Positions 20,394-29,484 of a stretch of DNA of 64,000 nucleotides are shown here, piece after piece. The position numbers and the translations under genes were made by a program. This DNA is from Hydrogenophaga taeniospiralis. Its GTDB lineage: Bacteria; Pseudomonadota; Gammaproteobacteria; Burkholderiales; Burkholderiaceae_C. Within the stretch, counting starts at the first letter, position 1, and the number at the start of each line of letters is the position of its first letter. The stretch covers positions 2,642,501-2,706,500 of the forward strand of contig NZ_JAHBAG010000001.1 of NCBI RefSeq assembly GCF_020510445.1, read 5' to 3'. The notes below the pieces were generated by a model that was given only the letters and a program-made list of their open reading frames with translations, was not told where the DNA came from and ran no database searches.

Positions 20394-20948
20394 ATGCGGC
20401 CCAAAGCCGGCTTGCGCGCCCGCGACGCCCTCGACCAGTTGCGGCTGGACTACGAGGTGATCCGAAAACTGCTGCGCGAATACGACGGCCTGCGTCTGGT
20501 GGAAGGTTGTGCCCCCGCGCGCAAGGCCGAGATCGTGGACCGGCTGTGCGACGCGCTGAGCCTGAACGCGCAGATCGAAGAAGAGATCTTCTACCCGGTG
20601 GTGCGTCCGGTGCTGGGCTGCAATGTCCGTGCGCAGGCCGCGCTGTGGGACCACACCCCGCTGCGCCACCTGATCGCGCGGCTCGATGAAATGGACCCCG
20701 CCGACCCCGCCTACGACGGCACCGTGATCGACCTCGGCGACTGCGTGCTCGCGCGCATCGAAGAGGCCCGGGCGGTGCTGTTCGTGGAGGTGCGCGTGGT
20801 GGGGCTGGACACCGCCGCGCTGGGCGAGCAGATGGCCCGCTGGCGCCGCGCGCAGCAACAGCAGGACCTCACCCTGGTCGGCCTGCCGCAGGCCCCCGCC
20901 GTGCCGGCGCCAGGCTGGCCGCTGGACTGCCGCTTGACGCTGGCGTGA
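20394..20948 (+). CDS. hemerythrin-like (HHE) domain protein lacking most iron ligands
   Basis: 184-aa helical protein. The fold signature of HHE domains is clear (LRLDYEVIRKLLREYDG, LNAQIEEEIFYPVVRP, WDHTPLRHLIARLDEMDP), but the usual ligand His residues are mostly replaced: DH becomes DY in helix 1, the His in the xHAQIEEEIFYP block becomes Asn, and the last helix has RIEEARAVLF where HHxxEE is normal. The Glu of EEEIFYP and the His of DHTP remain. It therefore probably does not bind a di-iron site and may act structurally. GGAG precedes ATG 20394. Confidence 0.75.
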   Translation: MRPKAGLRARDALDQLRLDYEVIRKLLREYDGLRLVEGCAPARKAEIVDRLCDALSLNAQIEEEIFYPVVRPVLGCNVRAQAALWDHTPLRHLIARLDEMDPADPAYDGTVIDLGDCVLARIEEARAVLFVEVRVVGLDTAALGEQMARWRRAQQQQDLTLVGLPQAPAVPAPGWPLDCRLTLA

Positions 20949-21013
20949 AGCCCGTCAGCGCCAGCGCCTGAGCCGTTTCGCCGCTCGCGCCTCACAAAGC
21001 CAGAGCCCAAGAG

Positions 21014-21049
21014 AAAGCCCGCCCCAGCGATACCGCTGGGGCGGGCTTT
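21014..21049. terminator. bidirectional hairpin terminator
   Basis: A perfect 16-bp stem (21014-21029 with 21034-21049) around a 4-base loop, starting with AAAG and ending in CTTT. It lies between the convergent hemerythrin-like and OmpA-type genes, so it can serve both strands. Confidence 0.85.
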
Positions 21050-21107
21050 GGCCTTTGCGCCTGCTGCTGCCCCACAGGGCACGGCAGGCGCTCAGGAGGT
21101 CAGAGGC

Positions 21108-22244
21108 TCAACGGGTGCCGTTGACTTCCACTTCCACGCGGCGGTCGGGCTGCAGGCAATTGATCAACTGGGCGCGCGACTGTTTGTCGGAACAATCGCC
21201 CGCGGCGGTCACGGGCTGGCTCTCGCTCTTGCCCACGGCGCTGATCAGGGCCGGGTCCACCTTGCCGTTGCTCACGAGGTAGTTCTTGACCGAGGCGGCC
21301 CGCTCGTCGGACAGGGTCTGGTTGTAGGCGGTGGAGCCCAGGCGGTCGGTGTGGCCCTCGACGCTGATCGACTGGTAGCGGGTGCCGCCGAGCTGGTTGC
21401 TGAACTTGTCCAGTTCGGCCTTGCCTTCGGGGCGCACGGTGGCCTTGTCAAAGCCGAACAGCGTGTCGGCCGAGAAGCTCACGCGCTGGGGCGCGGGGGC
21501 CACCGCCACGGGGGCGGGCATGGGGGCCGCCGCCACCGGTGCCGGCATCGGGGCGGGCGCCACATAGACCGGGGCCGCGGCCACCTGAGCAGCGGGCGCA
21601 CGGCCGAACGGGAACACCAGGCTGACCGAGACGACGTCGGTGTTGGTGCGGTGGCCGGTGGCGTTCTTCAGGCGGTAGCGCTCCAACTCGCCGCGGACCC
21701 ACACCGAGGACGACATCTCGTATTGCACGCCCAGGCCGACCTTGTAGTTGGTGTCGTTGTGTTTGCTGCGCGAGGAGATGCCCGCGCCCGCGCCGGTGCC
21801 GCTGAAGCGGTCTTCGGACCAGGCGTGTTGCGCGCCCACGCGGGCCAAGGCCGAGAAGCGCTCGGTCAGCGGCATGGTGCCCACCAGATCCAGGTTCATG
21901 CCATGGACCCGGGTTTCACCGGACAGCGTGCCGAAGGGCGCGGTGTTGGTGGTGAAGCGGTTCTTGCCCAGGTCGAAATAGCCACCCTCGATGGCGAGGT
22001 TGCGGTTGAACTGGTAGCCGCCAAAGATCTTGAAAGCGGTGTCCTTTTCGTCGCTGGCGGTGCCCGAGGTGTTGACGCCGGGCAGCAGGATGCCGGTGGT
22101 GCGCGGGGCGTCGAGCTCCGTGCGCGACTGGCCCACCGAGCCACCGCCGTAGAAGTGGCTGGTGTCCTGCGCGTACGCCGACGATGCCAGGAAGGTGGCC
22201 ATGCCGGCGAGGCCGAGCAGGTGGAGGACGGACTTTGATTTCAT
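21108..22244 (-). CDS. OmpA-family outer membrane protein
   Basis: 378-aa porin-like protein. The signal peptide is cut after SSAYA (about residue 25), followed by an eight-strand barrel domain with alternating aromatic residues (HFYGGGSVGQSRTEL ... VSVSLVFPFG, residues 28-215), a Pro/Ala-rich hinge with repeated PAPMPAPVA units, and an OmpA C-terminal peptidoglycan-binding domain (FGFDKATVRPEGKAELDKF, VEGHTDRLGS, SDERAASVKNYL, PDRRVEVEV). Two Cys near the C-terminus (GDCSDKQ, INCLQ) match the disulfide of many OmpA proteins. The start is ATG 22244 at the signal peptide; longer in-frame extensions are ignored. Confidence 0.93.
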   Translation of the reverse strand: MKSKSVLHLLGLAGMATFLASSAYAQDTSHFYGGGSVGQSRTELDAPRTTGILLPGVNTSGTASDEKDTAFKIFGGYQFNRNLAIEGGYFDLGKNRFTTNTAPFGTLSGETRVHGMNLDLVGTMPLTERFSALARVGAQHAWSEDRFSGTGAGAGISSRSKHNDTNYKVGLGVQYEMSSSVWVRGELERYRLKNATGHRTNTDVVSVSLVFPFGRAPAAQVAAAPVYVAPAPMPAPVAAAPMPAPVAVAPAPQRVSFSADTLFGFDKATVRPEGKAELDKFSNQLGGTRYQSISVEGHTDRLGSTAYNQTLSDERAASVKNYLVSNGKVDPALISAVGKSESQPVTAAGDCSDKQSRAQLINCLQPDRRVEVEVNGTR

Positions 22245-22372
22245 GGAGGTCTTTCTCGCGTCAGAGACGCATTTGCGCGGAGTGCACCCCCCGTTTTTAG
22301 GGCGTGGTGTGCACAGCGTCCGTGCGCTGGAATACATGTGCGCAATCGCCACAGTGCCGGCCCGAAAAGCCC

Positions 22373-22394
22373 TTGTGTGCGCTGGCAGACAGTC
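22373..22394 (+). promoter_or_regulatory. weak candidate operator, site I (second crp-type gene)
   Basis: TTGTGTGCG (7/9), spacer CTGG, CAGACAGTC (6/9). It is the least convincing copy; the hexamer 32 bp downstream is CACACT. It lies in the divergent region between the OmpA gene and the second Crp/Fnr-type gene. Confidence 0.35.
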
Positions 22395-22512
22395 AAGCCC
22401 GTTGGCGGCGCACACACTGTTTTTCGGTTCACCGCGGACATGCCGTCCGGGGCGGATTCCATGACGCCATCCCTTTCGGCTGGCGCTGAGCCACCAAGGA
22501 CAACCCACATTC

Positions 22513-23214
22513 ATGGCACATGCCGACAACCTCCTGCTGCAACAGCTGCCGAACGCGGCGCGACGGCATCTGATCGACCAGTGCGAACCCTTCGAGCTGG
22601 TGTTGTCCGCCGAGCTCAGCGTGCGCGGCGAGCCGCTGAGTCACGCCTACTTTCCGTTGGAAGGCTTCATCTCGCTGGTGATCGACGTGGACCACTACCC
22701 GGCGCTGGAGGTGGGCATGGTGGGGCGCGAGGCCATGCTCGGTTCGGAGCTGGTGCTGGGGCTGGCGAAGACGCCGTGGCGCGCCCTGGTGCAGGGCGCG
22801 GGCAACAGCTGGCGCATCGGCGCCGAGGCCCTGCGCGCGGAGCTGGCGAGCAGCCCGGCGCTGCTGCAGGTGCTGCAGACCAGCCTGCTGGTGCGGCTGC
22901 ACCAGCAGACGCTGGCCTCGGCCTGCGAGCGGTTCCACGAGATCGGCCCGCGCCTGGCGCGCTGGCTGCTGATGAGCCAGGACCGCGCCCAGGCCGACAG
23001 CTTCCACGTCACGCAGGAGTTCATGGCCTTGATGCTCGGTGTGCGCCGCGTGGGCGTGACGGTGGCCGCCGGTGAGTTTCAGAGCAGCGGTTTCATCGCC
23101 TACCACCGGGGCGAACTGACGGTGCTCAACCGCGCGGCGCTGGAGGAGCAGGCCTGCAGCTGCTACGCCGCCGACAAGCTGCTCCACACGGAGCTGACGG
23201 GGCACAAACACTAG
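22513..23214 (+). CDS. second Crp/Fnr-family transcriptional regulator
   Basis: 233-aa paralogue of the regulator at 19363 with the same order: effector domain (residues 15-145) and winged helix (VTQEFMALMLGVRRVGVTVAA, about 170-195). In the recognition helix the Glu that Crp uses to read its half-site is replaced by Val (RRVGV versus RREGV), so its DNA target or affinity probably differs. Like its paralogue it has no Fnr-type Cys cluster. It is divergent from the OmpA gene and close to csbD; roles could be to compete with or tune the first regulator. Confidence 0.85.
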   Translation: MAHADNLLLQQLPNAARRHLIDQCEPFELVLSAELSVRGEPLSHAYFPLEGFISLVIDVDHYPALEVGMVGREAMLGSELVLGLAKTPWRALVQGAGNSWRIGAEALRAELASSPALLQVLQTSLLVRLHQQTLASACERFHEIGPRLARWLLMSQDRAQADSFHVTQEFMALMLGVRRVGVTVAAGEFQSSGFIAYHRGELTVLNRAALEEQACSCYAADKLLHTELTGHKH

Positions 23215-23237
23215 GGTTCGCGCTTCCCTACGCTGCT

Positions 23238-23342
23238 CACAGCGCAGCGCAGCGCAGCCCAGGGCACCGCCGGGCCACCTTTCGACCGGCTCAGGACGGC
23301 CGGCCAGTGTCGCGCCCCACGGGGGCGAAGCGCGGCAGGGGG
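23238..23342. repeat. C/G-rich interspersed intergenic element
   Basis: Copy of the element also seen after 9345, with the blocks CCCAGGGCACCGCCGGGCC and GGCTCAGGACGGCCGGCCAG and a C-run/G-run end. It lies between the convergent 3' ends of the second crp-type gene and csbD. Confidence 0.55.
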
Positions 23343-23558
23343 TTATTTCAACCAGCTGTCGTCGGCCCGGTCTTCCCAGTCCTTGAGCTGCTTTTCGGCC
23401 TCGTCCTTGGCGATGCCATAGCGCTCCTGGATCTTGCCAGCGAGCTGGTCCCGGTGGCCGGCCACGACCTGCAGGTCGTCGTCGGTCAGCTTGCCCCACT
23501 GTTGCTTGGCCCGTCCGGTGAGTTGTTTCCAGTTGCCTTGAATGGTGTCCCAGTTCAT
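23343..23558 (-). CDS. CsbD family stress protein
   Basis: 71-aa hydrophilic protein with the CsbD/YjbJ pattern MNWDTIQGNWKQLTGRAKQQWGKL at its start and the DQLAGKIQERYGIAKDEAEKQL repeat. Members are abundant, poorly understood general-stress proteins. AAAGGACATCGC before ATG 23558 is a good ribosome site; the in-frame extension to 23600 is not used. Operator H lies about 73 bases upstream. Confidence 0.93.
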   Translation of the reverse strand: MNWDTIQGNWKQLTGRAKQQWGKLTDDDLQVVAGHRDQLAGKIQERYGIAKDEAEKQLKDWEDRADDSWLK

Positions 23559-23630
23559 GCGATGTCCTTTGGTTGCGGGTGAACAAGGGGCGTTCACCAC
23601 CCTTGGTTTTTAGGCCCAGGCGGCGCGTGC

Positions 23631-23652
23631 GTCTGTGCGTCGTCGCACCGTC
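23631..23652 (-). promoter_or_regulatory. palindromic operator, site H (csbD)
   Basis: Plus strand GTCTGTGCG (9/9, gene-proximal for the minus-strand csbD), spacer TCGT, CGCACCGTC (7/9). On the minus strand TAAAAA at 23612-23607 is centred 32 bp from the operator centre, predicting a start near 23600. Confidence 0.68.
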
Positions 23653-23789
23653 CGTGTGCGGCAGACCCGATCGCGCAGACCGACCACCCACGCACCCGCC
23701 TTCACGTGGGACCGGGGTGGGGTCTTTGCATTCGCTGTAAGGTTCCTGCGCCAGGTCCGACTCACGGTATCGAAACAATGGAGACCGCC

Positions 23790-24287
23790 ATGGAACGCAG
23801 AGACCTGTTGAAGCGCCTGACCGGCTGGTGCGCCGCCGCGGCGCTGCCTGCCAGCGCGCGGGCCGCACCCCCCGCTGCGCTGAAGAAGACCGAGGCTGAG
23901 TGGAAAAAGCTCGTCTCGCCCGCGGCCTACGCCGTGCTGTTCGAGCACGGCACCGAGCGCGCCGGCAGCAGCCCGCTCAACGCCGAAAAGCGCCCGGGCA
24001 CCTATGTGTGCGCGGCCTGCCACCTGCCGCTGTTCGACGCCGCCCACAAATACGAGAGCGGCACCGGCTGGCCCAGCTTCTGGCAGCCGCTGCCCGAGGC
24101 CGTGGGCACCCAGACCGACTTCAAGCTGATCGTCCCGCGCACCGAATACCACTGCGCGCGCTGCGGCGGGCATCAGGGCCACGTGTTCAGCGACGGCCCC
24201 CCACCCACCGGCAAACGCTATTGCAACAACGGCGTGGCCCTGGCCTTCGTGCCCCAGGGCCAGACCTTGCCCCCACTGAGGACCTGA
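23790..24287 (+). CDS. msrB: exported peptide-methionine (R)-S-oxide reductase MsrB
   Basis: 165-aa enzyme that reduces Met-R-sulfoxide in proteins. The N-terminus has a twin-arginine-type signal (RRDLLKRLTGWCAAAALPASARA), so it works in the periplasm. Structural zinc Cys pairs are C74-x2-C77 and C122-x2-C125, GTGWPSF follows the first pair, and the catalytic Cys145 is in RYCNNG. ATG 23790 has GGAG upstream; a second ATG at 23778 is less well placed. msrA starts 2 bases after the stop. Confidence 0.93.
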   Translation: MERRDLLKRLTGWCAAAALPASARAAPPAALKKTEAEWKKLVSPAAYAVLFEHGTERAGSSPLNAEKRPGTYVCAACHLPLFDAAHKYESGTGWPSFWQPLPEAVGTQTDFKLIVPRTEYHCARCGGHQGHVFSDGPPPTGKRYCNNGVALAFVPQGQTLPPLRT

Positions 24288-24289
24288 CC

Positions 24290-24874
24290 ATGATGAAGAC
24301 CCCACGTTTGCTGGCGCTGACCGCGTTGCTGGCCACCGCCGCGGCCACGGCCCAGGCGGCCACCGCCACGGCGGTCTTTGCCGGCGGCTGCTTCTGGTGC
24401 ATCGAGAAGGACTTTGAAAAGCTGCCCGGGGTGGTGGAGGTCGAGTCCGGCTACACCGCCGGCAACACCGCCAACCCCAGCTACGAACAGGTCAGCGCGG
24501 GCCGCACCGGCCACACCGAGGCCGTGCGCGTGGTCTACGACCCGGCCCGGGTGAGCTATGCGCAGCTGGTCGAATACTTCTGGCGCCACATCGACCCCAC
24601 CGTGAAAGACCGGCAGTTCTGCGACGTGGGCAGCCAGTACCGCAGCGGCATCTACTGGGGCAACGAGGCCGAGCGCCAGGTGGCCCAGGCCAGCCGCGAC
24701 GCGCTGCTGAAAAGCGGGCGCTTCAAGACCATCCACACCGAGCTGGCGCCGGCCAGCGCGTTCTACCTGGCCGAGGACTACCACCAGGACTATTACAAGA
24801 AGAACCCGGTGCGCTACAACTACTACCGCCTGTCCTGCGGGCGCGACGCGCGTGTGAAGCAGCTCTGGGAATAG
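24290..24874 (+). CDS. msrA: exported peptide-methionine (S)-S-oxide reductase MsrA
   Basis: 194-aa enzyme that repairs Met-S-sulfoxide. A signal peptide (LLALTALLATAAATAQA) precedes the catalytic motif GCFWC (Cys34 and Cys37). Family blocks follow: GVVEVESGYTAG, YEQVSAGRTGHTEAV, YDP, DVGSQYRSGIYW, EDYHQDYYKKNP, and a C-terminal Cys in RLSCGRD as resolving residue. With msrB it forms a two-gene periplasmic repair unit covering both diastereomers. Confidence 0.94.
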   Translation: MMKTPRLLALTALLATAAATAQAATATAVFAGGCFWCIEKDFEKLPGVVEVESGYTAGNTANPSYEQVSAGRTGHTEAVRVVYDPARVSYAQLVEYFWRHIDPTVKDRQFCDVGSQYRSGIYWGNEAERQVAQASRDALLKSGRFKTIHTELAPASAFYLAEDYHQDYYKKNPVRYNYYRLSCGRDARVKQLWE

Positions 24875-24885
24875 CGCTGTGGTGG

Positions 24886-24914
24886 GCACCCCGGGCCGCG
24901 CGGCCCCGGGGTGC
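24886..24914 (+). terminator. hairpin after msrA
   Basis: Twelve-pair GC-rich stem with one bulge (GCACCCCGGG arm against CCCCGGGGTGC) and a GCGC loop, 12 bases after the msrA stop. There is no T-run, so termination strength is uncertain. Confidence 0.5.
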
Positions 24915-25030
24915 GTGCGTGGTGTCTGGCGGGCGCTTGATACAAGTCAGGGCCGGAAGCGGCATTGCTGCAATACTGTCCACGGGTCGCGCGTCCGCGA
25001 GGCCCTGGAACCGCTGCCACACCCGAACCC

Positions 25031-25768
<738 letters not shown>

Positions 25769-25775
25769 ACGCGCC

Positions 25776-28145
25776 ATGAAGGCCATCCACATCAAGCTCT
25801 GGCGCGACCTCCAGCGTCTGCGCGCGCAGGTGTTCACCATCGCGGTGGTGGTGGCCATCGGTGTGGCCGGCTTCGTGGGCATGTTCTCGGTGCACGAGTC
25901 GCTCAAGGGCTCGCGCGACGCCTTCTACCGCGACAACCGCCTGGCCGACGTGTTCGCCAGCGTCAAGCGCGCGCCGGTGCACCTGCGCGATCGGCTGGCC
26001 GCGCTCGACGGCGTGGCCGAGGTCAAGCTCGACGTGGTGTTCGACGCCCAGATCGACCTGCCCGGCGTGGCCCCGCCCGTGACCGGGCGCTTCATCGGGC
26101 TGGACCTGGCCCGCGCGCACGCCGGTCGCCAGGGCCTGAACGCGCTCACGCTCAAGCGCGGGCGCTGGCCCGAGCGCGACGGCGCGCTGGAGGCGCTGGT
26201 GAGCGACCGTTTCGCCGTGGCGCGCAGCCTGAACCCCGGCGACACCGTGCACGCCATCCTCAACGGCAAACGCGAGCGGGTGCACCTGGTGGGCACGGTG
26301 GCCTCGCCCGAATACGTGTTCGCCTCGCAGGGCGGTGCGCCCGACGACCAGTCGTTCGGCATCTGGTGGATCGACGACGACCGCATGGTCCAGGCCTTCG
26401 ACATGCAGGGCGCGTTCAACCAGGCCGCGCTGCGGCTGGACGCGGGTGTGGCGGCGGCGCCCGTGCTGGCCCAGGTGGACCGCCTGCTCGAACCCTTTGG
26501 CGCGATCGGCGCCGTGGGCCGCGACAAGCAGCTCTCGGCCAAGATCGTGGAAGACGAGCTGGCCCAGCTCAAGGTGATGGGCACCGTGCTGCCCTCGATC
26601 TTTCTTATGGTGGCCATGTTCATCCTCAACGTGGTGCTCAGCCGCCAGGTGGCCACGCAGCGCAGCCAGATCGCCGCGCTCAAGGCGCTGGGCTACAGCG
26701 ACGGCGCGATCGCCTGGCACTACATCCAGCTCGCCTTCGCCATCGCCGGGCTCGGCGTGCTGGCCGGGCTGGGCCTGAGCGTGCTGATCGGCCAGGGCAT
26801 GCTCAGCCTGTACGACGAGGTGTTCCGCTTCAACCGGCTGGCCTACGTGACCCGGCCCTGGCTGGTCGGGGTCTCGGCGCTGCTGGCCGGCGGCGCGGCC
26901 GCGCTGGGCACCTGGACGGCGATCCACGCCGTGGTGCGGCTGCGGCCCGCGCAGGCCATGCAACCGCCCGCGCCGCCAGCCTACCAGCCCACGCTGGTGG
27001 AGCGCCTGGGCCTGCGCCGTTTTGTCAGCACCGGCGCGATGATGGTGATCCGCAACTTCGAGCGCCGCCCGCTGCGCGCGGCCTTCACCGTGACCGGCAT
27101 CGCGCTGGCGGTGGCGCTGCAGATTTCGGGCGCGTTCTGGATCGACGCCATCGCGCACATCGTGGACGTGCAGTTCCGCCAGGTGCAGCAGGGCGACGTG
27201 CTGGTCAACTTCCACCGCCCGGTGCCGGTGAGCGTGGCGCGCGACCTCAAACGCCTGCCCGGCGTGATCGACGCCGAGCCCTACCGCACCGAGCCGGTGC
27301 GCGTGCGGCTGCGGGGGCGCAGCGTGGACACGGCGCTCACCGGCTACCGCAGCGACGCGCGGCTGATGCGCGTGGTGGACGACCGACGCGGCGCGGTGGC
27401 GATGCCGGCGCAGGGCGTGGTGCTCTCGGCGCTGCTCGCGCGCGAACTCGATGCCCGCGTGGGCGACCGCATCGACATGGAGTTCCGGCTCTGGAACCGC
27501 ACCCAGGTGCGGGTGGAGGTGGTCGACATCGTGCAAAGCATGTTCGGCCAGCTGCTCTACATGAACCTGGAGGCGATGAACACCCTGGCGCGCGACGGCG
27601 ACGGCGTGGCCGACGCGGCGCTGCAGGTGGACCCGCGGGCGATGGACGCGTTCTGGGCCGCGGTGAAGGCCGCGCCGGGGATCAACGCGGTGTTCGACAA
27701 GGCCGGCTCGATGGCCGCGTTCAACGAGACCACCTCGCGCAACATGGGCGTCTTCAGCGGCATCCTCACGCTGTTCGCGGTGGCCATGGCCGTGGGCATC
27801 ATCTACAACGCGGCGCGCATCTCGCTCTCCGAGCGCGCCTGGGAGCTGGCGAGCCTGCGCGTGCTGGGCATGACGCGGGCCGAGGTGTCGGTGCTGCTGC
27901 TGGCCGAGCTCGGCGCCGAGCTGCTGGTGGCGCTGCCCATCGGGGCCCTGACGGGCTGGGGGCTGGCCACGCTGATGATGCGGCTGATGTCCTCCGACAG
28001 CATCGACTTTCCGGTGATCATCGAGCCCTCGACCTATGCGTCGGCGGCGCTCATCGTGCTCGCCGCCGGCATCGCCAGCGCGCTGCTGGTGCGCCGGCAG
28101 ATCGACCGGCTGGACCTGGTTTCTGTGTTGAAGGTACGCGAATGA
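25776..28145 (+). CDS. FtsX-family ABC transporter permease
   Basis: 789-aa permease with an N-terminal membrane helix ([19 protein letters not shown]), a large periplasmic domain, three helices near residues 270-390, a central helix ([18 protein letters not shown], near 440), a second periplasmic domain and three C-terminal helices of the FtsX domain ([20 protein letters not shown] onward). The duplicated FtsX layout matches two-domain exporters of the YbbP/DevC kind. Its stop overlaps the start of the fusion protein gene by 4 bases. Confidence 0.9.
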   Translation: MKAIHIKLWRDLQRLRAQVFTIAVVVAIGVAGFVGMFSVHESLKGSRDAFYRDNRLADVFASVKRAPVHLRDRLAALDGVAEVKLDVVFDAQIDLPGVAPPVTGRFIGLDLARAHAGRQGLNALTLKRGRWPERDGALEALVSDRFAVARSLNPGDTVHAILNGKRERVHLVGTVASPEYVFASQGGAPDDQSFGIWWIDDDRMVQAFDMQGAFNQAALRLDAGVAAAPVLAQVDRLLEPFGAIGAVGRDKQLSAKIVEDELAQLKVMGTVLPSIFLMVAMFILNVVLSRQVATQRSQIAALKALGYSDGAIAWHYIQLAFAIAGLGVLAGLGLSVLIGQGMLSLYDEVFRFNRLAYVTRPWLVGVSALLAGGAAALGTWTAIHAVVRLRPAQAMQPPAPPAYQPTLVERLGLRRFVSTGAMMVIRNFERRPLRAAFTVTGIALAVALQISGAFWIDAIAHIVDVQFRQVQQGDVLVNFHRPVPVSVARDLKRLPGVIDAEPYRTEPVRVRLRGRSVDTALTGYRSDARLMRVVDDRRGAVAMPAQGVVLSALLARELDARVGDRIDMEFRLWNRTQVRVEVVDIVQSMFGQLLYMNLEAMNTLARDGDGVADAALQVDPRAMDAFWAAVKAAPGINAVFDKAGSMAAFNETTSRNMGVFSGILTLFAVAMAVGIIYNAARISLSERAWELASLRVLGMTRAEVSVLLLAELGAELLVALPIGALTGWGLATLMMRLMSSDSIDFPVIIEPSTYASAALIVLAAGIASALLVRRQIDRLDLVSVLKVRE

Positions 28146-29353
28146 ACGAGAAGAAATCCTGGAAACCGGTTCGCCGCTGGGTGGTGGGCGGGCTGCTCGT
28201 GGCGGGCGCCGCCGCACTGGTCTACGCCGCCTACCGGCCGCGCCCGCTCACGGTGGAAGTGGCCACCGTGGCCACCGGCACCTTCGAGCAGGCCATCGAG
28301 GAAGACGGCGTGCTGCGCCTGAAAAACCGCTACCTGATCACCGCGCCCACGCCGGCCACCCTGCTGCGGCCCACGCTGAAGGTGGGCGACGCGGTGAAGG
28401 CCGGCGACGTGGTGGCCACGCTGGAGCCGGTGGCGCCGCAGATGATCGACGCGCGCACGCGCACCGTCCTGCAGCAGCGCGTGGGCAGCGCCGAAGCCGC
28501 GCGCCGCGCCGCCGCCGCGCAGGCCCAGCGCCTGCAGACCGCGCTGGCCCAGGCCACGCTGGAGGCCGAGCGGGCCGACAAGCTGGCGCGCGACAACTTC
28601 ATCGCCCCCTCGGCGCGCGACCAGGCCGTGCTGGCGCGCCAGGCCGCGCAACAGGCGCTCAACGCCGCGCGCGCCGAGCAGAGCGCCGCCGATTTCGCCG
28701 CGGCCGAGGCCCGCGCGGCCCTGAGCCGCTCGGAGCCCGCGGCCGGCGCGAAATCGACGGGCCTGTGGTCGCTCAAGAGCCCGGTCGACGGGCAGGTGCT
28801 CAAGCTGCACCAGGACAGCGCGGTCGCGGTCACCGCGGGCCAGTCGCTGCTGGAGATCGGCGACACCGCGGCCATGGAGGCGGTGATCGACGTGCTCTCG
28901 GGCGAAGTGCAACAGATCCAGCCCGGCGCGCCGGTGCAGCTGTCCACCGGCAGCGGTGCGCCGGCCCTGGCCGGGCGGGTCACCCGCGTCGAGCCGGTGG
29001 CCTTCACCAAGGTGTCGGCCCTGGGCATCGAGGAACAGCGGGTGAACGTGGTCGTGGGCCTGGCCTCTGCGCCCACCGAGGCGCAGCGCCTGGGCGATGG
29101 TTTTCGCGTCGATGCGCGCATCACCGTGTCGTCTCAGGCGGGCGTGCTGCTGGTGCCCACCGCGGCGCTGGTGCGCGACGGTGATCAGTGGCGCGTGTTC
29201 GTGGTCGAAGCCGGCAAGGCGCGCGCGCGGGCGGTGGCCTTCCACGACCGCAACACCGAGGTGGCCTGGGTCAAGGACGGCCTGCGCGAGGGCGAGACCG
29301 TGCTGTTGTACCCGGGGACGATCATCACGGATGGCCAACCGGTGAAGCATTGA
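28142..29353 (+). CDS. membrane fusion protein (HlyD/MacA-type periplasmic adaptor)
   Basis: 403-aa adaptor: an N-terminal membrane anchor (WVVGGLLVAGAAALVYAA), a biotinyl-lipoyl half (LRPTLKVGDAVKAGDVVATLEP), an Ala-rich alpha-helical hairpin (about residues 105-200), the second lipoyl half (LKSPVDGQVLKLHQDSAVAVTAGQSLLEIG) and beta-barrel/membrane-proximal domains ending in EGETVLLYPG. It completes a three-gene exporter. The 3' end abuts a transposase remnant, but the domain order appears complete. Confidence 0.92.
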   Translation: MNEKKSWKPVRRWVVGGLLVAGAAALVYAAYRPRPLTVEVATVATGTFEQAIEEDGVLRLKNRYLITAPTPATLLRPTLKVGDAVKAGDVVATLEPVAPQMIDARTRTVLQQRVGSAEAARRAAAAQAQRLQTALAQATLEAERADKLARDNFIAPSARDQAVLARQAAQQALNAARAEQSAADFAAAEARAALSRSEPAAGAKSTGLWSLKSPVDGQVLKLHQDSAVAVTAGQSLLEIGDTAAMEAVIDVLSGEVQQIQPGAPVQLSTGSGAPALAGRVTRVEPVAFTKVSALGIEEQRVNVVVGLASAPTEAQRLGDGFRVDARITVSSQAGVLLVPTAALVRDGDQWRVFVVEAGKARARAVAFHDRNTEVAWVKDGLREGETVLLYPGTIITDGQPVKH

Positions 29354-29420
29354 TCCAGCAGTGCTTCGCGCAGGTACTTCAGCGTCGAGTGCAAACGCCG
29401 GTGATTGTAGAAAGCCAACG
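29354..29420 (-). mobile_element. IS3-family transposase C-terminal remnant
   Basis: On the minus strand, directly beyond the fusion-protein stop, the frame reads AFYNHRRLHSTLKYLREALL, the characteristic YNHRRxHSxLxYL end of IS3-family (orfB) integrases. Only about 22 codons survive and no terminal repeat was identified. It marks the edge where base composition falls and the glycan cluster begins. Confidence 0.7.
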
Positions 29421-29484
29421 GCTTTCGGGGCGGAAGATTATGCGTATTTTCGAGTGAAACGTACGGTGCCTATGCTACGAAAAA

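Noticed and set aside
22326..22355. Another operator-like stretch (ATGTGCG-caat-CGCCACAGT) before the second crp-type gene
   Set aside because: Only 6/9 and 3/9 matches to the halves; not kept.
21108..22529. OmpA-type gene starting as far up as 22529
   Set aside because: The extra 95 codons lack signal features and cross the divergent promoter; the signal peptide begins at 22244.
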